From: DASSUW01 sp963849695
GTDB lineage: Bacteria > Actinomycetota > Thermoleophilia > Solirubrobacterales > Solirubrobacteraceae
Reading direction: 5' to 3'
NCBI GenBank assembly: GCA_963849695.1
Contig: CAWKIT010000016.1
Coordinates: 186,001 to 250,000, forward strand
DNA length: 64,000 bases
Shown here: positions 52,898-62,153 of the stretch, piece after piece
Position numbering within the stretch: the first letter of the stretch is position 1
Layout: every line of letters starts with the position of its first letter
The notes under the pieces: model-generated
Database searches by the model: none
What the model was told of the DNA's origin: nothing
What the model saw: only the letters and a program-made list of their open reading frames with translations
Translations under genes and position numbers: made by a program

Positions 52898-54222
52898 GCG
52901 CGATCCGCAAGCACCTGCCCGACTTCGTCGCCCTCATCGGGCTGCTGGTGATAGCGGTGATCGTGACCGTGATCATCCTCGACAACCAGCGGCTGTCGCT
53001 GCCGGCCGGCGTCCCGGTGCTCGGGCGGGACTACGTCGAGGTCGAAGCGGAGCTGAGCAGCGCGCAGGCCATCACCCCGGGCCAGGGGCAGACCGTCAAC
53101 ATCGCGGGCGTCCAGGTCGGCGAGATCTCGAGCGTCGAGCTCGAGAACGGCAGGGCGGTGGTGGGCATGAACATCGAGCGGGATCACGCGACGATCTACC
53201 GCGACGCCACGATCCTGCTGCGCCCGAAGACCGGCCTCAAGGACATGGTGGCCGAGCTCACGCCCGGGACCCCGGAGGCGGGCGAGCTGGCCGAGGGGGA
53301 GCGGATCCCCGCCTCCCAGACGCTCCCGGACGTCAACCTCGACGAGATCCTCGCCTCGCTCGACGTCGACACGCGCGACTACCTGCGGCTGCTGCTCGGC
53401 GACGCCGCGCAGGGGCTTGACGGCAACGGACGAGCGCTCGCGCGGACGATCCGCCGCTTCGAGCCCACCGCCCGCTACGCGCGCCAGGCGAACCAGCAGC
53501 TCGCGCTGCGCCGCCAGAACATCAAGGGCGCGATCCACAACTTCTCGCTGCTGATGGAGGAGCTCGGCGCCAAGGACACTCAGCTGGCCGAGTTCGTCGA
53601 GAGCTCGAACGCCGTGTTCGCGGCGCTGGCGAGCCAGGAGGCGAACATCCGCGCGACGCTGCGCGAGCTGCCGTCGACGCTCGACGTCACGCAGGAGACG
53701 CTGGCCAAGACCGGCGCGATGGCCTCCGTGCTGGGGCCCACGCTCGAGGCGCTGCGCCCGGGGGCGCGTGCGCTCGGCCCCGCGCTGCGCGAGACGCGCC
53801 CGTTCCTGACCACGACGACGCCGATCATCCGCGACCAGATCCGGCCGTTCACGCGCGCGGCACTGCCGACCGCGCGCGAGCTGCGGCCGGCGCTGAGCGG
53901 TCTCGCGGCGGTCACGCCCGACCTCACGCGCAGCTTCCGGGTCGTGAACGCGCTGCTCAACACGCTCGCCTACAACCCGTCCGGCCGCGAGGAGGGGTAC
54001 CTGTTCTGGGCCTCGTGGCTGAACCACGCCGGCGCCACCGTGTTCTCGACGCAGGACGCCCACGGCCCGATCCGCCACGGCATCGTCGTGCTCTCGTGCA
54101 GCACCGCGCAGCTGCTGCAGACGGTGGCGGGCACCAACCCGGCGCTCGGCACGCTCGTCGACCTTCTCAATAGCCCGCCCCCTTCTGAGATCTGCCCGCA
54201 GCCGGGAGGGGCGACGCCGTGA
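52894..54222 (+). CDS. Mce family protein 5 of 6
   Basis: 442 residues from GTG 52894, overlapping the previous stop (GTGA). Anchor FVALIGLLVIAVIVTVIIL, Mce domain VNIAGVQVGEISSVE, helical region, and C-terminal GYLFWASWLNHAGATVFS. I see no lipobox, although one Mce protein is a lipoprotein in mycobacterial operons. Ends overlapping gene 6. Confidence 0.92.
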   Translation: MSAIRKHLPDFVALIGLLVIAVIVTVIILDNQRLSLPAGVPVLGRDYVEVEAELSSAQAITPGQGQTVNIAGVQVGEISSVELENGRAVVGMNIERDHATIYRDATILLRPKTGLKDMVAELTPGTPEAGELAEGERIPASQTLPDVNLDEILASLDVDTRDYLRLLLGDAAQGLDGNGRALARTIRRFEPTARYARQANQQLALRRQNIKGAIHNFSLLMEELGAKDTQLAEFVESSNAVFAALASQEANIRATLRELPSTLDVTQETLAKTGAMASVLGPTLEALRPGARALGPALRETRPFLTTTTPIIRDQIRPFTRAALPTARELRPALSGLAAVTPDLTRSFRVVNALLNTLAYNPSGREEGYLFWASWLNHAGATVFSTQDAHGPIRHGIVVLSCSTAQLLQTVAGTNPALGTLVDLLNSPPPSEICPQPGGATP

Positions 54223-55724
54223 ACAAGGCCGCCCCGTCGTTCGGCCGGATCGCTGCGATGGTGGTGTTCGCGCTGTCGTGCTTCGGCCTGCTGCTGTTCC
54301 TGTGGCTGGCGTTCGGCGGCCCGATCCCGCTCAAGCCGCAGGGCTACCGGTTCAACGTCTCGTTCGCCGAGGCGACCCAGCTCGCCACCGAGGCGGACGT
54401 GCGGATCTCCGGCGTGCCGGTCGGGCGGGTCAAGACGATCGAGCCCGACAATGAGACCGGCCGGTCGACGGTGGTGATCGAGTTGCAGTCGCGGTACGCG
54501 CCGCTGCCCTCGGACGCGCGCGCGATCCTGCGCCAGAAGACGCTGTTGGGCGAGACCTACGTCGAGCTCACGCCGGGCAGCGCGGATGGCGAGCCGCTTC
54601 CCGACGGCGACACGCTGGCCGAGTCGCAGGTGTCACCGACCGTGCAGCTCGACGAGATCTACCGCACGTTCGACAGCGACACGCGGGCCGCGTTCCAGAT
54701 CTGGATGCAGGAGCAGGCGCGCGCGATCTCAGGCCACGGGCGCGACGTCAACGACGCGCTCGGCAACCTGGCGCCGTTCGCGGAGGACTCCGCCCGGCTG
54801 GTCGACATCCTGAACCGCCAGGAGGGGGCGGTGCGGGGCCTGATCGCGAACACCGGCGTGGTGTTCGGGGCGCTGACCGAGCGCGGCGGTCAGCTGCGCT
54901 CGCTGATCGAGAACTCCAACCGCGTGTTCGAAGTCACGGCGGCGCGCGACGAGCAGCTCAAGGAGACGTTCATCGCGCTACCGACGTTCGAGAGCGAGTC
55001 GGCGCTGACCCTGGAGCGGCTGGCCGAGTTCGCGCGCACCACGGATCCGCTCGTCACCCAGCTGCGGCCGGCGGCGCGCGAGCTGAGCCCGACCCTGCAG
55101 GATCTGGGGGCGCTGGCGCCCGACCTCGAAGCGTTCTTCCGCGAGCTCGGGCCGCTGATCACCGCCTCGCGAGACGGCTTCCCGGCCGCCGAGCAGGTGC
55201 TCGAGGACGCGCGCCCGCTGATCGCGCAGCTCGAGCCGACGATGCGCCAGCTGACGCCGATCTTCGATTTCCTCGGGCTCTACAAGAGCGAGATCACCGC
55301 GTTCCTGGCCAATACGCCGGCCGCCACGCAAGCCTCCGACAGCGGCGGGCACTACCTGCGCACCACGAACCCGCTGAACGCCGAGAACCTGGCCGTGTAT
55401 CCGCGGCGCGTGGGCACCAACCGGCCCAACCCCTACGCGAAGCCGGGCGTCTTCCGGCAGCTCAACCGTGGGCTGCCGGTGTTCGACAACCGCCACTGCG
55501 GCGCCGGCGTGCCGAACATCACCAACGTCTCGCTCCCGCCGCTGCCGCCGAGCCTGGGGGAGGAGCTGATCCCGACCGAGCTGCTGAACCGGATCGTGCG
55601 GTTCGCGTTCGCCGGCCAGCCGGGCGTCAACGGCCCGGCGCCGCCGTGCCGGCTGCAGGGGCCGTACAACTTCGGCGGCGAGATCACGCAGTACCCCCAT
55701 GTCCGCGCTCTGAGCGGCGGGTAG
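54219..55724 (+). CDS. Mce family protein 6 of 6
   Basis: 501 residues from GTG 54219. Anchor AAMVVFALSCFGLLLFLWLA, Mce domain VRISGVPVGRVKTIE, needle helices, and a C-terminal GHYLRTTNPLNAENLAVY segment. Two C-terminal Cys (NRHCGAG and APPCRLQ) may form a disulfide. It completes the six-protein set and is followed 31 bases later by an MMPL transporter. Confidence 0.92.
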   Translation: MNKAAPSFGRIAAMVVFALSCFGLLLFLWLAFGGPIPLKPQGYRFNVSFAEATQLATEADVRISGVPVGRVKTIEPDNETGRSTVVIELQSRYAPLPSDARAILRQKTLLGETYVELTPGSADGEPLPDGDTLAESQVSPTVQLDEIYRTFDSDTRAAFQIWMQEQARAISGHGRDVNDALGNLAPFAEDSARLVDILNRQEGAVRGLIANTGVVFGALTERGGQLRSLIENSNRVFEVTAARDEQLKETFIALPTFESESALTLERLAEFARTTDPLVTQLRPAARELSPTLQDLGALAPDLEAFFRELGPLITASRDGFPAAEQVLEDARPLIAQLEPTMRQLTPIFDFLGLYKSEITAFLANTPAATQASDSGGHYLRTTNPLNAENLAVYPRRVGTNRPNPYAKPGVFRQLNRGLPVFDNRHCGAGVPNITNVSLPPLPPSLGEELIPTELLNRIVRFAFAGQPGVNGPAPPCRLQGPYNFGGEITQYPHVRALSGG

Positions 55725-55755
55725 CCGGCCGTAGGCGACTACCCTCGCTCGTGGC

Positions 55756-58365
55756 ATGACGGGGTTCGAGCGGATCGTGCGCGCGTCGGCTCGCCGGCCG
55801 GTGCGCGTGCTGGCGATCGTCGCGGTGCTGGCGATCGCCGGGTGCGCGCTCGCGCTGCGGATGGAGCCGAGCGCGGCGATGGACACGCTGGTCGGCCGCA
55901 GCGCGGACAGCTTCCAGGCCACCGAGCGCTATCGCGAGCGGTTCGGCGACCACTCGGTGATCGTGCTGGCCCGCGGCGAGCTCCCGAACCTCGTGCTGAC
56001 CTCGAACCTCGGCCGCCTGATCGGGCTCGAGGGCTGCCTGTCCGGCAACAAGCCGGACGGCGAGGAGGCGCCGGGCGGGGCGGGCTCGCCGTGCGACCGG
56101 CTCGCGCAGACCAAGCCCGTGCAGGTCGTGTACGGGCCCGGCACCTTCATCAACGCGGCGGCCGGCGAGATCCGCGACCAGATCCAGGCCCAGACGCGGA
56201 CGAAGGCGGCCGAGGCGGAGCGGGCGGCGCTGGCGGCGCGGCGCGTGGCACGCGCCCAGGGCAGGCCGCCGGCCGAGCAGCGGCGCCTGGCGCGCTCGGC
56301 ACGCCGGCTGGTGTACGCCGGGTTCGTGCGCGACCTGCTCCAGCTCAACCTGCGCTACGGGCTCGGCCTGACCGGGCTGCCGAGCGTCGACGACCCCGAC
56401 TTCGTGTCCGCGCTGGTGTTCGACGCCTCGCGCGGGGCGACGACCCCGAAGGCTCGCTTCGCCTACCTGTTCCCGTCGGAGGAGTCGGCGCTGATCCAGG
56501 TGCGGCTCGATCCGGGGCTGTCGGACGAGGCGCGCAACGAGGCCGTCGGACTCGTGCGCGAGGCGGTGCGGATGCCGCAATGGAAGCTCACGGGGGAGGC
56601 GGGCTACACCGTGACCGGCGCGCCGGTGGTGGCCGAGGACCTGACCGCCGCGCTGGCCGGCTCCACGCTGCGGCTGCTGATCGCCGGGGTCGTCCTGATG
56701 GCGATCGTGCTGGCGCTGGCGTTCCGCAGCCGGCTCCGGCTGGTGCCGCTCGCGGTCGCGCTCGCCGCGGTCGCGATCACGTCCGGCGCCGGGGCGCTGC
56801 TCGGCCTCCCGCTCACCATGGCCTCGATCGCGGTGCTGCCGGTGCTGCTCGGACTGGGCGTCGACTACGCGATCCAGTACCAGGCGCGGGTGAACGAGGA
56901 GGGTTCGGCCGGCCGCGCGGCGCGGGTCGCGGTGCCGGTGATCGCGACCGCCGCGCTGGCGACCGGTGTGGGATTCCTCGTGCTGCTGCTGTCGCCGGTC
57001 CCGATGGTCCGCGGCTTCGGGGCGCTGCTGGTGGTGGGGATCGCGGTCGCGTTCGTGGTCGCGCTGACCGCCGGGACGGCGGCGCTGACGCTCGGCGCGC
57101 GCCCGCGCGACGGTTCGCTGGCGCGTTCTCTACGCGGCGCCGGCGAGCTGGTCGAGGCCGCTGCGGGAGCCGCCGCGCGGCCGCTGCGGGGGCCGGCTCG
57201 GCGGGTCGGCTCGGCCACGGTGGGCGGCGCGCTGCGGCGGCCCGGGCGGGTGCTCGCGGTCGCGCTGGCGCTCGCCGCCGCCGGCTGGGCGGTCGACTCA
57301 CGCACGGAGGTCGTCTCCGACGTCGAGCGACTGGTGCCGCAGGACCTGCAGGCGGTACAGGACCTCGAGGCGCTCCAACGCGCGACCGGGGTCGCGGGCG
57401 AGATCGACGTAATCGTCGAAGGCCGCGACCTGACCGATCCCGCGGTCGTGAAGTGGATGCGCGACTACCAGGCCGGCGTGCTCGAGCGCTACGGGTATTC
57501 GTCCGAGCGCGGCTGCGGCGAGGCCGAGCTGTGCCCGGCGCTGTCGCTGCCCGACCTCTTCCGCTCCTCCGAGTCCGCGAGCGACCGCGAGCGCATCCGC
57601 GGGCTGCTCGACGCGGTCCCGCCGTACTTCTCGCAGGCCGTGATCACGGCCGACCGGCGCACTGCGAACCTGGCGTTCGGGATCAGGCTGGCCTCGCTCG
57701 AGCGCCAGCACGAGATCATCGAGGACCTGCGCGGGCGGCTCGACCCGCCGCCGGGCGTGACCGCCCGCCTCGCCGGCCTGCCGGTGCTCGCCGCCGAGGC
57801 GAACGCGACGCTGTCGGACCCGCTGCGCCGGCTCGGAACGCTCGCGGTGGGCCTGCTCGCGGTCCTCCTCGTGCTGGTGCTCGTGTACCGGCGCGGCCTG
57901 GGCTCGTGGCGCCGCGCCTGGGACCGGGCGTGGGTGCCGGTGGTGCCGATCGCGCTCGCGACCGGCTGGTCGGCGCTCGTGCTGTGGCTGCTCGGCGTCC
58001 CGCTCAACCCGCTGTCGGCGATGCTCGGCGCGCTGGTCCTGGCGATCTCGACCGAGTTTGCGGTGCTCCTGTCGGCGCGCTTCGATGCCGAGCGGGCGAC
58101 CGGCCATCCGCCGGGCGAGGCGATCCGGCGCACCTACCGCTCGACCGGCGCGGCAGTGCTCGCCTCGGGCGCGACCGCGATCGCCGGCTTCGCGGTGCTC
58201 GCGCTGTCCGACGTGCGCATGCTGCGCGACTTCGGCCTCGTCACCGTGGTCGACCTGACGGTCTCGCTGCTCGGCGTGCTGGCGGTGCTGCCGGCCGTGC
58301 TCGTGCTCGCCGAGCGCCGGGCCGCAGTCCGCCGCGCGCCTGAGCCGGCCGCCGTCGTGGCGTGA
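55756..58365 (+). CDS. MMPL/RND-superfamily transporter
   Basis: 869 residues with the two-half RND plan. One span near residue 20 and a large extracytoplasmic loop are followed by a bundle of spans (LLIAGVVLMAIVLALAF; SIAVLPVLLGLGVDYAIQYQ with the family GxxxDY motif). The pattern repeats after residue 510 (LSAMLGALVLAISTEFAVLL). MMPL and HpnN-like proteins export or shuttle lipids driven by the proton gradient. Its place at the end of the mce operon suggests a shared lipid substrate. Confidence 0.9.
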   Translation: MTGFERIVRASARRPVRVLAIVAVLAIAGCALALRMEPSAAMDTLVGRSADSFQATERYRERFGDHSVIVLARGELPNLVLTSNLGRLIGLEGCLSGNKPDGEEAPGGAGSPCDRLAQTKPVQVVYGPGTFINAAAGEIRDQIQAQTRTKAAEAERAALAARRVARAQGRPPAEQRRLARSARRLVYAGFVRDLLQLNLRYGLGLTGLPSVDDPDFVSALVFDASRGATTPKARFAYLFPSEESALIQVRLDPGLSDEARNEAVGLVREAVRMPQWKLTGEAGYTVTGAPVVAEDLTAALAGSTLRLLIAGVVLMAIVLALAFRSRLRLVPLAVALAAVAITSGAGALLGLPLTMASIAVLPVLLGLGVDYAIQYQARVNEEGSAGRAARVAVPVIATAALATGVGFLVLLLSPVPMVRGFGALLVVGIAVAFVVALTAGTAALTLGARPRDGSLARSLRGAGELVEAAAGAAARPLRGPARRVGSATVGGALRRPGRVLAVALALAAAGWAVDSRTEVVSDVERLVPQDLQAVQDLEALQRATGVAGEIDVIVEGRDLTDPAVVKWMRDYQAGVLERYGYSSERGCGEAELCPALSLPDLFRSSESASDRERIRGLLDAVPPYFSQAVITADRRTANLAFGIRLASLERQHEIIEDLRGRLDPPPGVTARLAGLPVLAAEANATLSDPLRRLGTLAVGLLAVLLVLVLVYRRGLGSWRRAWDRAWVPVVPIALATGWSALVLWLLGVPLNPLSAMLGALVLAISTEFAVLLSARFDAERATGHPPGEAIRRTYRSTGAAVLASGATAIAGFAVLALSDVRMLRDFGLVTVVDLTVSLLGVLAVLPAVLVLAERRAAVRRAPEPAAVVA

Positions 58366-58958
58366 GGCGGCCGGGCCTGATCATCGGCGCGCTGGCGGTC
58401 GCCGTGCTCGCCTACATCGCGTACAACTCGCTGACCACGGAAGGCCCGGGCGCACGGGGGGTCGGCACGGGCCGCGAGCTGCCGCCGTTCGCGGTCCCGC
58501 TCGCGCTGTCCGGCCTCGAGGGCGACGCCAACGTGTCCGAGCGCGCCTGCGGGGTGCGCGGGCCGGACGTGCTGAACGTGTGCGAGCTGGCCGAGCGCGG
58601 GCCGGTCGTGCTGGCGTTCTTCGCCGAGCCGGCCGAGCGCTGCGACGAAGAGATCGACGTGCTGGACCGCATCCGCGCCCGCCACCCGCGCGTGCAGTTC
58701 GCCGCCGTGGCGATCCGGGGCGACCGCGACGACCTGCGACGGCGCGTGCGCGAGCGGGGCTGGAGGCTGCCGGTGGGCCACGACCGCGACGGCGCGGTGG
58801 CGAACACGTACGCGGTCGCGGTCTGCCCGACGATCACCCTCGCCGCCCGCGGCGGCGCGATCCGGGACACCGTGATCGGCTCGCAGAGCCCGCGGCGGCT
58901 CGAGGCGGCGATCGAGGGGCTCACCCGCCCGGCAGCGACCGCCGAGGGGCCGCGGTGA
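58362..58958 (+). CDS. Membrane-anchored redoxin (TlpA/AhpC-like)
   Basis: 198 residues from GTG 58362, overlapping the MMPL stop. N-terminal anchor LIIGALAVAVLAYIA, then a thioredoxin-fold domain: GPVVLAFFAEPAERCDEEID has a single Cys where TlpA has CxxC, and AVAVCPTITLAARGG has a Cys before the cis-Pro. Two other Cys (RACGVRG, VCELAE) are near. It may be an envelope peroxidase or thiol protein; the single active-site Cys favours a peroxiredoxin-like role. Confidence 0.75.
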   Translation: MRRPGLIIGALAVAVLAYIAYNSLTTEGPGARGVGTGRELPPFAVPLALSGLEGDANVSERACGVRGPDVLNVCELAERGPVVLAFFAEPAERCDEEIDVLDRIRARHPRVQFAAVAIRGDRDDLRRRVRERGWRLPVGHDRDGAVANTYAVAVCPTITLAARGGAIRDTVIGSQSPRRLEAAIEGLTRPAATAEGPR

Positions 58959-58986
58959 GCGCGCCCGCGAAGTTCGCGGGGCCGCC

Positions 58987-59594
58987 GTGAGGTACGCCGG
59001 CGACGAGCCCGAGGTGCGGCCGGGGCTGGTGTCGCCGGAGCTGGCTGCCGAGCATCCCGGCCTGTGGCTGGCGTGGACCGAGCTCGAGGCGGCGCCGGGA
59101 CCGACGCCACCGGAGCTGCGCGAGCGGCTGCACGCGATGGCGGATCGGATCCGCGGCGCCGATGCGCTAGCGATGCGCGGCCGCGAGATCCCCCACGCCC
59201 ATCGCGTCTTCTTCCGCCACGTCGGGCTCGACCCCGACGTCGTGCGCACGCCGGTCGAGGCGATCGTGCTGCGGCGGATGCAGCAGGGCGGCCTGCGGCC
59301 GCAGGGGCTGATCCCCGACGCGCTGACGATCGCCACGCTGGAGACCGGCGTCGGGGTGTGGGCGTTCGACGCCGCGGCGCTGGTCGGCGCGCTCGGGCTG
59401 GGCCTCGAATGGGGGCCGGCTGGTGATCGCCGACGAGCACGGTCCGGTCGCGGTGCTGTTCCAGGAGCCGGACGAGCGGGCGGAGGTGTCGAAGCGCACG
59501 CGGCGGGTCGTGCTCGCCGCCGTCGCGGTTCCCGGCGTCGCCCGACCTGTTCGTCCACGAGGCGTTGTGGGTGGCGTGGGACATCCTCGCGTGA
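58987..59594 (+). pseudogene. B3/B4-domain-like protein with two +1 frameshifts
   Basis: From GTG 58987 the frame reads IPHAHRVFFRHVGLDPDVVR, TPVEAIVLRRMQQGG and DALTIATLETGVGVWAFDAA. These resemble the B3/B4 domain of phenylalanyl-tRNA synthetase beta found in small stand-alone proteins. The sense moves +1 at about 59413 (to LVIADEHGPVAVLFQEPDER) and +1 again at about 59548 (to PDLFVHEALWVAWDILA, TGA 59592). Removing two bases gives exactly 202 codons. Possibly involved in tRNA or D-aminoacyl editing; the function is uncertain. Confidence 0.7.
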
Positions 59595-59608
59595 CATACG
59601 CTTCGCGC

Positions 59609-61012
59609 ATGGGTCGGGTCGCGATGGTCGCCGCGCTGCTCCTTGCCGTGTTCGCCGCGCCGGCGCGCGCGGAGACTCTGAAGTACCGGTTCGGGCCGAT
59701 CCACGTCAAGCCGGGCCAGAACACGATCGAGCTTGCGGGCAACGAGCTCAAGCCGCCGTCCGACGGCTGGATCACGAGCTTCAAGCCCAACCTCACGTAC
59801 GCGGACGGGACGGTCCCGCGCGTCGACGTCATCCACCTCCACCACGGCGTGTGGGTCTCGAACTTGGAGCCGCTGTTCGCGGCGGGTGAGGAGAAGACGG
59901 TGATCGCCACGCCTCCCGGCTATGGCTGGCGCTACCGGACCAGCGACCAGTGGCTCATGAACCACATGATCCACAACCTCGCGCCGGCGCCGGCGGACGT
60001 CTACATCGAGTACGAGCTCTCCTTCCAGCCGGCGAGCGCGCCGCTGAGCGAGGTGCGGACGCTGTTCATGGACGTGAGGGGCCGCGAGTGGTACCCGGTG
60101 TTCGACGTCCCTCGCGGAGCCGGACGCGGCCGCTACACGTACCCGGACGAGGCGGGCCTGAAGGGCTACAGCCGCAACCGCATGACGATCATGGAGGACG
60201 GCGTGCTGGTCGGCGCCGGCGGCCACCTGCACCCGGGCGGCCTGTGGACCGACCTGTATCTCGAGCGCGGCGGCCGCAGGGTGCGCCTGTTCCGCTCGCG
60301 CGCGAAGTACTTCGAGCCGGCCGGGGCGGTGTCGTGGGATGTGGCGATGCGCGTTACGCCGGAGAGCTGGCGTGTCGGTGTGAAGCGCGGCGACGTGCTG
60401 TCGACCTCCGCCACGTACGACTCGCGGCGCGCGTCGTGGTACGAGGCGATGGGGATCATGCAGGTCGCGTTCGCGGCCGGCGGCAGCGGTCCCGATCCGT
60501 TCGAGGCGAAGGTCGACGTACCGGGCCGGATCACCCACGGCCACCTGAACGAGAACCGCAATCACGGGGGCGCCTTCTCGGGGCTGGCCGACCCGCGCCG
60601 GCTGCTCGCCGCGCCGGTTCCCCGGGGCGGGCGCGTCGCGATCGACGACTTCGTCTACAGCCACGGCGACCTGCTGCGGACCGGCGTGCGGCGGCGGCCG
60701 CCGGCCGTGCCGCGCGGGCGCTCGCTGACGTTCGTCAACCGCGACGCACAGCGGGGCGTGATGCACTCGGTCACCTCCTGCCGGGCGCCCTGCAACGGGA
60801 CGACCGGGATCGCATACCCGCTCGCCGACGGGCCGGTGCGGTTCGACTCCGGCAACCTCGGCTTCGGCCCGCCCGGCTTCACGGCCGCGGCGCAGCGGGC
60901 CACCTGGAGGACGCCGAAGAAGCTGCGCGCGGGGCTCTACACGTACTTCTGCCGCGTCCATCCGTTCATGCGCGGCGCGTTCCGGGTGAAAGCTCGCGGA
61001 GCGCGGCGCTGA
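59609..61012 (+). CDS. Secreted copper-protein candidate (SURNod19-like region plus cupredoxin-like C-terminus)
   Basis: 467 residues. A signal peptide ends APARA. The central part is His-rich (VIHLHHGVWVSN, DQWLMNHMIHNL, GAGGHLHPGG), recalling SURNod19-type and copper monooxygenase-like folds; I hold this loosely. The C-terminal ~110 residues look like a type 1 copper domain: GVMHSVTSC, then YTYFCRVHPFMRGAF, giving His, Cys, His and Met ligands. It probably binds copper outside the membrane. The reaction is unknown. Its 3' end overlaps the convergent aminotransferase by 47 bases. Confidence 0.72.
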   Translation: MGRVAMVAALLLAVFAAPARAETLKYRFGPIHVKPGQNTIELAGNELKPPSDGWITSFKPNLTYADGTVPRVDVIHLHHGVWVSNLEPLFAAGEEKTVIATPPGYGWRYRTSDQWLMNHMIHNLAPAPADVYIEYELSFQPASAPLSEVRTLFMDVRGREWYPVFDVPRGAGRGRYTYPDEAGLKGYSRNRMTIMEDGVLVGAGGHLHPGGLWTDLYLERGGRRVRLFRSRAKYFEPAGAVSWDVAMRVTPESWRVGVKRGDVLSTSATYDSRRASWYEAMGIMQVAFAAGGSGPDPFEAKVDVPGRITHGHLNENRNHGGAFSGLADPRRLLAAPVPRGGRVAIDDFVYSHGDLLRTGVRRRPPAVPRGRSLTFVNRDAQRGVMHSVTSCRAPCNGTTGIAYPLADGPVRFDSGNLGFGPPGFTAAAQRATWRTPKKLRAGLYTYFCRVHPFMRGAFRVKARGARR

Positions 61013-62153
61013 GGCGATCGGTCGCCGCGCCGTCGCGCAGTGCGACGCGCACGTGCAGGTCGTCGCCCCATGCCGTGCCGGGAGTGACGTAGATCCGCCG
61101 GGCGGCGAGGCCGCGAGCGATCTCCTCGCCGTCGTGCCCGGTCGAGCGCAGCCAGACGAGATGCCCGTGCCCGTCCGGGAACGAGAACGGCGACCCGCTC
61201 AGCGCCGCGGCAAGCCGCGCACGCTCCCGCGCAGCGGTCGCCCGCCTGCGCGCCACCAGAGCATCCCCCTCCCGGACCGCCCACAGCATCGCCGCCTGCG
61301 CCGGCGCGGACACGCCGCCCGCCGGCGAGAGCCGTTCCACGAGCTCGGCGTCGCCGGCGAGCGCGTAGCCGGCCCGGAAGCCCGCCATGGCATGCGCCTT
61401 CGAGAACGACCGCACCACCAGCACCCGCTCCCGCAACTCAAACGGGGTCTGACCCCGCGCTGGGTCTGACCCCTTCTGCCGTGGCGCGAGGGGCTGATTT
61501 GGCTCTGCGCCGCGCTCCGAACTCAATGGGTCTGACCCCACAAAGTCGGCGAGGGCGGCGTCGATGATCAGCCAGATGCGCTCTTCGAGCTGCTCGGCGA
61601 GCGCGTGGAGGCCGGCGGCCGGCACGGCTGCGCCGGTCGGGTCGTTCGGGCTGCACAGTGCGACCGCCGTGGTGTCCGGTCCGACGGCGGCGATCAGGGC
61701 TTCGGGGTCGGGGGCGCCGGCAGGGTCGAGGCGGACCGGGACCGGGACGCCGCCGGCCTCGTGGACGAGTCGTGGCAGCGGCCCCCAGCCCGGCCAGGCG
61801 ATCGCGACCTGCCCGCCGCCGCCGATCGCCCGGAACGCGGCATGGAGCAGCTCGCCCGCCCCGTGCCCCGGGGCGACTCGGTCGGCGCGGACATCGTGGC
61901 GGGCGGCGATCGCATCGCGCAGAGGCGAGTCGTCCGGGTACGTGTTCACGGCCCGGCGCAGGGCGTAGGTGGCGGCGTTCACCGCCTCGGGGTCGGGAGG
62001 CTCGTGCCAGGCGGGCGAAGCGAGGTCGAGCGGAGGGACCTCGGCCAGCGCGCTCGCGCGGTCGGCGTCGCGCTGCTCGCGCAGGCCGCGGCTGATCTCC
62101 TCCGGCGAGAGCTCTTCGAACTGGCGGTAGTAGTCGCGCAGGCGCCGGATCAC
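60966..62153 (-). CDS. PLP aminotransferase (HisC-like, fold type I) with an in-frame palindromic-repeat insertion
   Basis: 395 residues from GTG 62153. Fold-type I features: GHGAGELLHAAF, SPNDPTGAAVP (PLP-ring Asn), IIDAALADF, and RSFSKAHAMAGFRAGYA with the PLP Lys near residue 252. It resembles histidinol-phosphate-type aminotransferases. Between IIDAALADFV and RERVLVVRSF lie about 34 extra residues (205-238), encoded by a tract holding three copies of the (G/T)GGGTCTGACCCC unit. The reading frame is kept through it. The start overlaps the upstream membrane-protein stop (GTGA). Confidence 0.85.
   Translation of the reverse strand: MIRRLRDYYRQFEELSPEEISRGLREQRDADRASALAEVPPLDLASPAWHEPPDPEAVNAATYALRRAVNTYPDDSPLRDAIAARHDVRADRVAPGHGAGELLHAAFRAIGGGGQVAIAWPGWGPLPRLVHEAGGVPVPVRLDPAGAPDPEALIAAVGPDTTAVALCSPNDPTGAAVPAAGLHALAEQLEERIWLIIDAALADFVGSDPLSSERGAEPNQPLAPRQKGSDPARGQTPFELRERVLVVRSFSKAHAMAGFRAGYALAGDAELVERLSPAGGVSAPAQAAMLWAVREGDALVARRRATAARERARLAAALSGSPFSFPDGHGHLVWLRSTGHDGEEIARGLAARRIYVTPGTAWGDDLHVRVALRDGAATDRLSAALRELSPGTRRA
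61444..61539. repeat. Palindromic repeat element inside the aminotransferase gene
   Basis: GGGGTCTGACCCC (61444-61456), GCGC, then TGGGTCTGACCCC (61461-61473), with a third TGGGTCTGACCCC at 61527-61539. The first two match the paired arrangement of the terminator at 2843-2872, including the GCGC spacer. On the coding strand they read GSDP and KGSDPARGQTPF, the latter identical to one conceptual translation of the 2.8-kb copy. The tract is flanked by sequence conserved in aminotransferases. Confidence 0.82.
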
